12,539 nt of DNA from Lachnospiraceae bacterium. GTDB taxonomy: Bacteria > Bacillota_A > Clostridia > Lachnospirales > Lachnospiraceae. The notes under the pieces were generated by a model, which was not told where the DNA came from, ran no database searches, and saw only the letters and a list, made by a program, of their open reading frames with translations. Positions 1 to 6,149 of this stretch are shown piece after piece (within the stretch, counting starts at the first letter, position 1; every line of letters starts with the position of its first letter). The translations under genes and the position numbers were made by a program. The stretch covers positions 1 through 12,539 of the forward strand of contig JAFWXB010000413.1 in assembly GCA_017523185.1 (NCBI GenBank), written 5' to 3'.

Positions 1-9
1 AAAGAACTA

Positions 10-1245
10 TTAAATACGGTTAATATCAACTACAATGTGTCTTGGCTGACCGGTAATCATAATTGGTGTCAGCTCTGCCTGAATCAATGGACGGATGTAA
101 TTGATAAGTTCTGTACTTACGTTAGTGCCATCTTCCGTAATCCATTCTAACGGAACTTTCTTTTCAATGTTAGCAATCATATGTACATCATATAAATCAG
201 TTGTGCAGATATATGGGTCAGTAGAAACACGTTTTAAAATAACCATTTTGCCTGTTTCGCCTTTAAAAGCAGCAGCAACGGCTGTACCACCAACTTGATA
301 AGCTTCTGTAATATCAACACGAGAAGTTAAATGTCCTGCACATCTTTGAAGTGTTGCAAGTTCTACGGCACGAGCTTTGCAACCAAAAGTAGAACTGCAA
401 AGGTTGGCAAGATAAGTAGCTGTACCACTTAATTGTTTGTGACCGAAAGAGTCTACATATTCGGTATGACTGCCATGTTCAAATACATATTTACCATCAG
501 CAGTTTTAATACCTTCAGAAACAGCAATTACAATAGCATTTTTTGTTTCTAATAATTTTCCAACTTTTTCTGTAAAAGCATCAATATCAAATGGAACTTC
601 CGGAAGATATAATAAATCTACACCTTCACAGTCTTCACATTTTGCAAGAGCAGCAGCACCTGTAAGCCATCCAGCGTTACGTCCCATGATTTCAATAATT
701 GTAACTTGTTTAATGTTATATACAAGACCATCACGAATTAATTCTTTTGTAACGGAAGCAATATATTTTGCAGCACTTCCAAATCCAGGTGTATGGTCTG
801 TTACAGCTAAGTCATTATCGATTGTCTTTGGTACACCAATAAAGCGAATTGGACTATTGATAATAACAGCATAATCAGAAAGTTTTTTGATGGTATCCAT
901 AGAATCGTTACCACCAATATAGAAAAATGCAGAAATTTCATATTCTTCTAAAATTTCAAAAATCTTGTCATACATTTCCTTATTATCTTCTACTTCCGGA
1001 AGTTTAAAACGACAAGAACCTAAATAAGCAGATGGAGTTCTTTTTAATAATTCAATATCCATTTCCGAACGGAATTTATCATCTAAATCAACTAAATTTC
1101 TTTCTAAAAATCCTTGAATACCATGACGCATACCATAAACTTTTGGTGCACCTAAATCTTTGGCTGTTTTATAAACACCAGCAAGACTAGAGTTAATTAC
1201 CGATGTTGGTCCACCGGATTGTCCTACAACAATATTACCTACCAT
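10..1245 (-). CDS. pfp: 6-phosphofructokinase, pyrophosphate-dependent type (411 aa)
   Basis: Cytoplasmic glycolytic enzyme that phosphorylates fructose 6-phosphate to fructose 1,6-bisphosphate. The phosphofructokinase A fold is clear: GQSGGPTSVIN near residue 8, GGNDS at 111-115, PKTIDNDL at 139-146 with catalytic Asp143, and MGRNAGWL at 187-194. Two positions that separate donors in this family read as the pyrophosphate type: Asp114 (Gly104 in E. coli PfkA) and Lys140 (Gly124 in PfkA). I therefore infer pyrophosphate rather than ATP as phosphoryl donor, which would make the step reversible and save ATP. The length of 411 aa suits that group and exceeds the roughly 320 aa of ATP-type PfkA. 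The start has a purine-rich site (AAAGG, about 10 bases upstream). The gene is complete, with its stop nine bases inside the left edge. It is divergent from ldh. Donor specificity is an inference from two residues. Confidence 0.9.
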   Translation of the reverse strand: MVGNIVVGQSGGPTSVINSSLAGVYKTAKDLGAPKVYGMRHGIQGFLERNLVDLDDKFRSEMDIELLKRTPSAYLGSCRFKLPEVEDNKEMYDKIFEILEEYEISAFFYIGGNDSMDTIKKLSDYAVIINSPIRFIGVPKTIDNDLAVTDHTPGFGSAAKYIASVTKELIRDGLVYNIKQVTIIEIMGRNAGWLTGAAALAKCEDCEGVDLLYLPEVPFDIDAFTEKVGKLLETKNAIVIAVSEGIKTADGKYVFEHGSHTEYVDSFGHKQLSGTATYLANLCSSTFGCKARAVELATLQRCAGHLTSRVDITEAYQVGGTAVAAAFKGETGKMVILKRVSTDPYICTTDLYDVHMIANIEKKVPLEWITEDGTNVSTELINYIRPLIQAELTPIMITGQPRHIVVDINRI

Positions 1246-1312
1246 AATAAAAATACCTTTCCTTCCCCTTTTTCATAAGAAAATAAATTTGTTTCTCATA
1301 ATTTCTTCATAG

Positions 1313-1341
1313 AGTATATCATAGAATGTATTTGAAAACAA
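1313..1341 (-). promoter_or_regulatory. Putative sigma-A promoter of pfp
   Basis: Read on the minus strand this gives TTGTTT, a 17-base spacer, then TATACT, with TG one base upstream of the -10 (an extended -10). Transcription would start near 1306, leaving a leader of about 60 bases before the pfp ATG at 1245. The -35 is weak (3 of 6 consensus bases), so the call rests mainly on the extended -10 and its position. Confidence 0.45.
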
Positions 1342-1382
1342 TAAAGTTAGTCCATGAATACAAAAAACAAGCAAAATACAAG

Positions 1383-1405
1383 AAAAAATTCGGCGAAATG
1401 CCGAA
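1383..1405 (-). terminator. Leftward-facing rho-independent terminator
   Basis: TTCGGC at 1389-1394 and GCCGAA at 1400-1405 form a perfect 6-bp, GC-rich stem with a 5-base loop. Read on the minus strand it is followed by a run of six T (A-run at 1383-1388 on the plus strand). On the plus strand no T-run follows, so it is directional. No gene was found that would end here, because ldh upstream of it points the other way. It may end a small RNA, insulate pfp, or attenuate a longer pfp leader. Confidence 0.6.
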
Positions 1406-1602
1406 AGTGAATTTTGTTGAGAATAGATAATAAAATATATTATGTCATAATAAATAGTAAACGAATGTAAGTAACTTTAATGTATTGTATAAAGTTGTTT
1501 TTGATAAAAAAGTATAATTTTTTTTAACTTTCAGATACTAAAAATACTATTTTACTAAAAGTTTTTAGAGTTAGTTTATTTTGTAAGACTCTATCTGTTT
1601 TT

Positions 1603-1618
1603 GTAACAATTGTGTTAC
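1603..1618. promoter_or_regulatory. Palindromic operator candidate upstream of ldh
   Basis: GTAACA and TGTTAC form perfect 6-bp arms around ATTG, a 16-bp palindrome lying 27 bases upstream of the ldh start codon. It ends about 15 bases before the purine-rich ribosome binding site, where a repressor could block transcription. It does not fit the clostridial Rex consensus (TTGTTAA-N4-TTAACAA) half-site for half-site. The cognate regulator is unknown. Confidence 0.35.
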
Positions 1619-1645
1619 TTATATTGAAAGAAAGAAGGAAAAGTT

Positions 1646-2623
1646 ATGCTTCAAATAGAACATATAATAGAACGAAAAAATATAAATCCAAGAAAAGTTG
1701 CTATGATAGGGTGTGGATTTGTAGGTTCAGCTTCTGTATTTGCATTAATGCAAAGTGGATTATTTTCAGAAATTGTACTTGTAGATGTGGATAAGGCAAA
1801 AGCAGAGGGGGAAGCTATGGATATTAGTCATGGGATTCCTTTGGCAAGACATATGAAAATTTATGCAGGTAATTATTCGGATATTTCAGATGCAGCAATT
1901 GTGATTATTACAGCAGGAGCAAACCAAAAACCAGAGGAAACAAGATTGGATTTGGTACAAAAAAATATAGGCATTTTTAAAACAATTTTACCAAAAATCA
2001 AAGATTCCGGTTTTGATGGAATTTTATTAGTTGTAGCAAATCCCGTAGATATTTTGACGTATGTTGCAAAAAAGATTTCCGGACTTCCGGAACATCATGT
2101 GATTGGTTCCGGAACCGTATTAGATACAGCACGTTTAAAATATGAATTGGGTGAGCAATTAGAAGTAGATAGTCGAAGTATTCATGCATTTATTATAGGA
2201 GAACATGGAGATAGTGAGATTGCAGCATGGAGTAGTGCGAATGTATCAGGAATTAGTTTAGATGATTTTTGTGAGATGCGTGGATATAGACAACATGAAA
2301 AGGTAGCACAAAAAATAGCAGAAACTGTAAAAAATAGTGCGTATGAAATTATTGAGAGAAAACAAGCAACGTATTATGGTGTGGCAATGGCAGTACGCAG
2401 AATTTGTGAAGTTATTATTCGAGATGAAAAGTCTATTTTGCCGGTTTCCGTTATGATGCATGGTGAATATGGTATTCAAGATGTTGTATTAAGTATGCCT
2501 GCTATTATTGGGAAGAATGGTATTGAAACAAAAGTACCAATTGCACTAAATCAGGAAGAACAAGAAAAATTAAAAGAATCTGCCAATATATTAAAGAAAA
2601 TGTTAAATGATATTGTATTATAA
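1646..2623 (+). CDS. ldh: L-lactate dehydrogenase (325 aa)
   Basis: Cytoplasmic NAD-dependent enzyme that reduces pyruvate to L-lactate and so reoxidises NADH in fermentation. The Rossmann motif GCGFVG is at 22-27, and an acidic residue after strand 2 (Asp47) suits NAD rather than NADP. In the substrate loop GANQKPEETR (91-100), Gln94 marks lactate rather than malate specificity. NPVD is at 132-135, LDTAR at 159-163, and GEHGDS at 185-190 carries catalytic His187. Lys165 and His180 occupy the places of the Arg/His pair that binds fructose 1,6-bisphosphate in allosteric bacterial enzymes, so activation by that compound is plausible. Oddities are Glu97, where Gly is usual in the loop, and an N-terminus some ten residues longer than in typical enzymes. 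The start is supported by GAAGGAA about nine bases upstream. The gene stands alone, followed by a hairpin terminator. Confidence 0.92.
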   Translation: MLQIEHIIERKNINPRKVAMIGCGFVGSASVFALMQSGLFSEIVLVDVDKAKAEGEAMDISHGIPLARHMKIYAGNYSDISDAAIVIITAGANQKPEETRLDLVQKNIGIFKTILPKIKDSGFDGILLVVANPVDILTYVAKKISGLPEHHVIGSGTVLDTARLKYELGEQLEVDSRSIHAFIIGEHGDSEIAAWSSANVSGISLDDFCEMRGYRQHEKVAQKIAETVKNSAYEIIERKQATYYGVAMAVRRICEVIIRDEKSILPVSVMMHGEYGIQDVVLSMPAIIGKNGIETKVPIALNQEEQEKLKESANILKKMLNDIVL

Positions 2624-2660
2624 ATATGTGTTTCAATTTTTAAAAGAGTATTTAAAAACG

Positions 2661-2719
2661 AAAGTGATATACCGGATATAGTGTATTTTGGATAACTATA
2701 TTGGATATATCACTTTTTT
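2661..2719. terminator. Long hairpin terminator between convergent ldh and xre
   Basis: AAAGTGATATA at 2661-2671 pairs perfectly with TATATCACTTT at 2706-2716. The stem continues inward, with mismatches and one wobble pair, through ATATAGT (2676-2682) and ACTATAT (2695-2701). A run of six T (2714-2719) follows on the plus strand, fitting the end of ldh. On the minus strand the stem is followed by TTT-CG-TTTTT, so it may also end the leftward xre transcript. Confidence 0.8.
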
Positions 2720-2789
2720 AGGATATTTTTTATGGGTGGAAATTTGATGTTATAATGTTTATAAAGTTATTTGGTTTTGGTAGTATATT

Positions 2790-3125
2790 TTATGCCATAT
2801 CTAAAATTTTCTTAATAATAATCTGTAAATCTTTATTTTTTCTGTAATTTTCAATTAAAGAACGTTCTTCTAAAGTAATTGGAAATCCCTTTGCTTCATT
2901 TTGGTCATTGAAAATATCAGAAATACTATTAATTTTGTAGATGTCACATAAAGCTACAAACATATCTGTTGTAGGATGTGCTTGATTACTTTCCCAACCA
3001 TAAACTGTTTTTTCAGCAACGCGAACACCATATTTTTCATGTAATTGTACAACAACATCTGAAACGGATAAGGAATTTAGCTTGCGATATTTTTTTAATA
3101 ATTTACCAATTTGTTCGTTTTTCAT
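2790..3125 (-). CDS. XRE/Cro-CI family helix-turn-helix regulator (111 aa)
   Basis: Small DNA-binding protein, probably a transcriptional repressor. An XRE-type helix-turn-helix domain spans about residues 6-66: the LLKKYRKLNSLSVSDV start, the recognition-helix region AEKTVYGWESNQAHPTTD, and FVALCDIYKINSISDIF at the end. The tail (81-111, with LEERSLIENYRKN) is the short alpha-helical segment typical of phage-type XRE regulators, with no ligand domain. An in-frame start exists 44 codons further upstream, but those residues are Phe/Lys-rich and unlike this family. The chosen ATG has AGGAGAAG directly upstream at proper spacing. The gene is convergent with ldh and divergent from the flagellar cluster. 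It could regulate itself, or flgM across the 358-base gap, but no operator repeat was convincing. Its target is unknown. Confidence 0.82.
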   Translation of the reverse strand: MKNEQIGKLLKKYRKLNSLSVSDVVVQLHEKYGVRVAEKTVYGWESNQAHPTTDMFVALCDIYKINSISDIFNDQNEAKGFPITLEERSLIENYRKNKDLQIIIKKILDMA

Positions 3126-3483
3126 TCTTCTTCTCCTATAAAATAAGTTAATTTTTGCACTTTTGAAAATCTTATTAAGGAAAAAATACAACTTCAAGAA
3201 ATTCTGTATATCACAGATGAAAAAGAAAAAACACGAAAATATATTCTTATAATACAAGAAGAGGTAGGTGCTTTATAAGGAGAAAAAAGGGAATAAAACA
3301 GATAGTAAATCAGATATTTTTTATGGTTTTAACTGATATTTGATACAGAGAAAGTAGTATTAGATATATATATAACGCTTTTTTGATTCAGTAAAAATGT
3401 TTTTGTTTCCTATAAAGAAAACAAAAAAATATCCGATAAATGTTGTAGAAGAAATTTTGTCAAAGAAGAAAGGAGATGCTGTT
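3126..3483. other. Divergent intergenic region between xre and flgM
   Basis: This 358-base gap holds no gene I can firmly support. On the plus strand, 3147-3278 is an open stretch of 43 codons without a usual start codon, ending in TAA that overlaps an AAGGAG (3277-3282). It may be the decayed end of a former gene. A weak TTGATA at 3340-3345 has only poor -10 candidates 15-19 bases downstream. The one strong signal is the sigma-28 promoter at 3413-3440. Confidence 0.5.
3413..3440 (+). promoter_or_regulatory. Sigma-28 (sigma-D) promoter of the flgM operon
   Basis: TAAAG at 3413-3417 and CCGATAAA at 3433-3440 match the flagellar sigma factor consensus (TAAA, about 15 bases, gCCGATAT), with the normal spacing of 15-16 bases. 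Transcription should start near 3447, giving a leader of roughly 37 bases before flgM. The promoter lies inside an upstream in-frame extension of flgM (from 3397), which supports the later start codon at 3484. It places flgM, flgN and both flgK genes in the late flagellar class. Confidence 0.8.
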
Positions 3484-3765
3484 ATGCGTATAGGCATAGA
3501 TGCATATAATCAAATAAATAAATTATATGGAACACAGACAAATATAAAGACATCACGTATGCAGAATAGCTCTGTATCAATGGGAAAGGACCAGTTATCC
3601 ATTTCTCAAACAGGACGTGATTATCAAATTGCAAAAAATGCAGTATCGGAAGCTTCTGATATCAGAGAAGACAAAGTTGCAAAATTAAAGGCAATGGTAG
3701 ATTCAGGCTCTTATTCCGTAAAACCGGAAGATTTTGCAAATAAATTGTTAAATGCAATGATGTAG
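3484..3765 (+). CDS. flgM: Anti-sigma-28 factor FlgM (93 aa)
   Basis: Cytoplasmic inhibitor that binds the flagellar sigma factor sigma-28 until the hook is finished. In enteric bacteria it is then exported through the flagellum, releasing late gene expression. The C-terminal half (about 59-91, DIREDKVAKLKAMVDSG then YSVKPEDFANKLL) is the typical sigma-binding helical segment. The N-terminal half is polar and low in hydrophobics, as expected for a partly disordered protein. The length is near that of B. subtilis FlgM (88 aa). The start at MRIGIDAY is chosen because AGGAG (3471-3475) lies 8 bases upstream; an earlier in-frame ATG at 3397 precedes the sigma-28 promoter and has no ribosome binding site. 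As first gene behind that promoter, it would form a negative feedback loop on sigma-28. Confidence 0.92.
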   Translation: MRIGIDAYNQINKLYGTQTNIKTSRMQNSSVSMGKDQLSISQTGRDYQIAKNAVSEASDIREDKVAKLKAMVDSGSYSVKPEDFANKLLNAMM

Positions 3766-3771
3766 TTAGTG

Positions 3772-3798
3772 GAATTATTAGAAGTTGGATAATAATTC
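3772..3798 (+). terminator. Weak hairpin between flgM and flgN
   Basis: GAATTATTA (3772-3780) and TAATAATTC (3790-3798) form a perfect 9-bp stem with a 9-base loop, six bases after the flgM stop codon. The stem is almost all A-T and is followed only by TTTAT, so it is a poor terminator. It may let part of the transcription through, or protect the 3' end of flgM mRNA. Confidence 0.35.
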
Positions 3799-3885
3799 TT
3801 TATAAAAAAGAGGTAGATTCTTTAAAAAACTTGTAATTATTATTTATTATAAACATTTATTATAAGATAGAAGTGAGGATAACCG

Positions 3886-4398
3886 GTGGCTAGTTTAGTA
3901 GAAGAACTCATAAATGTACTGAAAAAAGAAGAAGAAGTATATCAGACATTTTTAGAGGTAAGTCAGGAAAAAACTAAAATTGTAATTGCAGGAGATATAA
4001 AAGCACTTGAGGAATTAACTGAAATTGAACATAGTGTAAGTGATGCATTGCTTGTACTTGGTAATAAACAAATACGAATTTTACAAGATATTAAAAACGT
4101 ATTAGGAAGACAGGACGGAGAAATGACGGTTACAAGACTCATTGGATATCTTTCCTCACAACCGAAAGTTCAACAGGAATTAACCACCGCGAGAGAGAAA
4201 CTGCTTGAAACAGCAAAAAAGGCACAACTTTTAAATCGTCAGAACGAAATACTGCTTCAGCAGGCAATAGAATTAACAGAGTTTGATATTACCTTGTTTA
4301 AAAGTATGCGGCAAGCTCCTGAAACTGCAAATTATAATAGAAGTGCACAAAATACAGGTACACTTTTGGGAAGTAGTGGTTTTGATGCAAAACAGTAA
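3886..4398 (+). CDS. flgN: Flagellar export chaperone FlgN (170 aa)
   Basis: Cytoplasmic type III export chaperone that binds the C-termini of FlgK and FlgL and takes them to the export gate. The protein is almost wholly helical and coiled-coil-like (ELINVLKKEEEVYQTFLEV at about 7-25, LRNK-type heptads to about 135). It carries the usual FlgN core, LLNRQNEILLQQAIELTEF at about 115-133, followed by a loose polar tail. The length of 170 aa is normal. It starts with GTG; AGTGAGG lies just upstream and no ATG fits better. It sits between flgM and flgK, the standard order in Gram-positive flagellar clusters, and its stop is 18 bases before the flgK start, so the two are probably cotranscribed. Sequence conservation in this family is low; the call leans on context as well as fold. 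Confidence 0.87.
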   Translation: MASLVEELINVLKKEEEVYQTFLEVSQEKTKIVIAGDIKALEELTEIEHSVSDALLVLGNKQIRILQDIKNVLGRQDGEMTVTRLIGYLSSQPKVQQELTTAREKLLETAKKAQLLNRQNEILLQQAIELTEFDITLFKSMRQAPETANYNRSAQNTGTLLGSSGFDAKQ

Positions 4399-4416
4399 TT
4401 ATAGGAGGAAGAAATA

Positions 4417-6135
4417 ATGGCAAATGCATTTGCTGGTATGTATATTGGTACAACCGGTTTACAAGGTGCTCAAGCTGCATTAAATACAACGGCAAACAAC
4501 CTTGCGAATGTAAATACAAAAGGATATGTTCGCCAACAGGTTCGTTTTAAAGATAGAAATTATGACGTGATAGATAAAGCGTCAATGTTAGTAAGTACAA
4601 AACAGTCAGGTCTTGGGGTATCGATTGGTGATGTAGTTCATTCAAGAGATGTATTTTTAGATAAAGCATATCGTTTGGAGAGTGGACGAGAAGCATTTTA
4701 TGAAACTTGTTATGAAACTGCAAATTATATGGAAAGTTTATTTCAAGAGTTAGATGGAGAAAAATTTAAGTCGAGCATTGAAAACCTTTGGGTTGCTTTC
4801 CAAGAATTAGCAAAAGCACCTGCTGATACAGTAAATCAAAATTTAGTATTACAAAAAGCAGAATTACTTGTAAGTCGTACCCAAACATTTTATGGAGATA
4901 TACAAAGTTATCAGTTAAATATCAATGACCAAATTAAAGATGATATTAAAACAATCAATGAAATTGGAAATCGTATTTTCGAATTAAATAAGGAAATTCA
5001 AAAAGCAGAAGCAGGGCAAGTAGAAACTGCTATGACGTTTCGAGATGAGAGAGATTATTTGTTAGATAAATTAGCGTCTTATGTCAATATTGATGTCAGA
5101 GAAGAGGCAACCGGATTTGTATATGTACAAATTGAAACAGTTGATTTTATTGTAGAAAAAGGTTGTAATAATATAGGAACAAATGTAGATAGAGGAACAG
5201 GCTTTGCAACGCCATATTGGCCACAATTGTCGGATTCAGAAAATGAGCTATATACACCGGTTTTAGATGTTGATAAAGAAATTTCAAGTGAGTCAAATAC
5301 GGATATTGGTTCTTTAATCGCAAAACTCGTTATGAGAGGGGAAACAAACGGAAAATTTGTCAATATTGCAACGAATGAAGCGTATAGTCATGTAGAAGAT
5401 TGTATGCTTATGGAAACACAAGGAAAAGTAGATATGCTTTTCCATGATATTATAACAACAATGAATGACATTTTTTGCCCAAATATAGAAACAAAAGTTA
5501 CAAGTACATTAACAAGTGCAAGTGGTAAACAAATTAAAGCAGGTAGTGAAATTTTAATTTTAGATACAGAAAATAGGCCCGTAGGCGTAGATGGTAAACT
5601 TCCACCGAGAGAATTATTTGAACGTCCGGGATTTGACCGTTATACAGAATATACAGATGCAGAAGGAAATGTATATTATGTATATAATAAAGAAGATGCA
5701 AGTGACCCATCTTCCCTTTATACAGTTGGAAATGTACGAGTAAATGAGGAAATGACAAAGCAAACAAGTCTTCTTCCGGCATATACACAAAATGGTGCTG
5801 TAGATATGCAATTAGGGCAAAATCTTGCAAATGCTTGGGAAAAAGCAACCATGCATATCAATCCAAATGATAGTTATCCATGTACATTCCAAGGATATTA
5901 TGACAAAATGATAGGGGAGCTTGGTACAATTGGAAGTATTTATAAAGCTTCTACAGAAACAATGACAAATTCCGTTGCTACAATTGATAATAAACGTGCA
6001 CAATTAATTGGTGTATCGAGTGATGAAGAATTAACAAAAATGGTAAAATACCAAGCTGCATTTAATGCATCAAGCAGATATATCAATGTAGTTAGTGAAA
6101 TGATAGAACATATTTTAAATGGATTAGGTGTATAA
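4417..6135 (+). CDS. flgK: Flagellar hook-associated protein 1, FlgK, first copy (572 aa)
   Basis: Exported structural protein that forms the first junction ring between hook and filament. The N-terminus has the rod/hook family motif ANNLANVNTKGYVRQ (26-40). The helical domain has the characteristic FRDERDYLLDKLASYVN (208-224), and the C-terminus ends in the conserved helix KYQAAFNASSRYINVV before EMIEHILNGLGV. About residues 250-480 are a variable surface domain. The length is close to E. coli FlgK (547 aa). There is no cleavable signal peptide, as expected for type III export. The start has a perfect AGGAGG 8 bases upstream. It is followed 14 bases later by a second flgK. An unusual feature is five cysteines (98, 250, 329, 354, 489), a residue normally rare in external flagellar parts. 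Confidence 0.93.
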   Translation: MANAFAGMYIGTTGLQGAQAALNTTANNLANVNTKGYVRQQVRFKDRNYDVIDKASMLVSTKQSGLGVSIGDVVHSRDVFLDKAYRLESGREAFYETCYETANYMESLFQELDGEKFKSSIENLWVAFQELAKAPADTVNQNLVLQKAELLVSRTQTFYGDIQSYQLNINDQIKDDIKTINEIGNRIFELNKEIQKAEAGQVETAMTFRDERDYLLDKLASYVNIDVREEATGFVYVQIETVDFIVEKGCNNIGTNVDRGTGFATPYWPQLSDSENELYTPVLDVDKEISSESNTDIGSLIAKLVMRGETNGKFVNIATNEAYSHVEDCMLMETQGKVDMLFHDIITTMNDIFCPNIETKVTSTLTSASGKQIKAGSEILILDTENRPVGVDGKLPPRELFERPGFDRYTEYTDAEGNVYYVYNKEDASDPSSLYTVGNVRVNEEMTKQTSLLPAYTQNGAVDMQLGQNLANAWEKATMHINPNDSYPCTFQGYYDKMIGELGTIGSIYKASTETMTNSVATIDNKRAQLIGVSSDEELTKMVKYQAAFNASSRYINVVSEMIEHILNGLGV

Positions 6136-6149
6136 GAAAGGAATAAGAG

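Larger units (their letters stand above)
1246..1645. other. Divergent intergenic region between pfp and ldh
   Basis: This 400-base, very AT-rich gap has no coding potential that I can support. Proceeding rightward it holds the putative leftward pfp promoter, a leftward-facing hairpin terminator (1383-1405), a TATAAT at 1513-1518 that could serve ldh but has no convincing -35 at the usual distance, and a palindrome at 1603-1618. A looser repeat, TAGAGT at 1566-1571 with ACTCTA at 1588-1593, could fold with a 16-base loop; I give it no function. Confidence 0.6.

Noticed and set aside
1603..1618. Rex binding site upstream of ldh
   Set aside because: Aligning the palindrome with TTGTTAA-N4-TTAACAA gives only two matches per half; kept only as an unassigned palindrome.
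3126..3257. N-terminal extension of the XRE regulator to 3257
   Set aside because: The added 44 residues are Phe/Lys/Ile-rich and unlike any XRE protein; AGGAGAAG directly precedes the ATG at 3125.
3397..3483. In-frame N-terminal extension of flgM starting at 3397
   Set aside because: It has no ribosome binding site, contains the sigma-28 promoter, and adds residues unlike FlgM; the ATG at 3484 has AGGAG 8 bases upstream.
4398..4418. ATTAT/ATAAT hairpin holding the flgK Shine-Dalgarno in its loop, as another CsrA site
   Set aside because: Five A-T pairs closing an 11-base loop would be unstable, and the loop sequence lacks the ACA context.
5534..5848. Minus-strand open frame of 104 codons inside the first flgK
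   Set aside because: Leu/His/Tyr-rich translation typical of the antisense of an AT-rich gene; no start signals.
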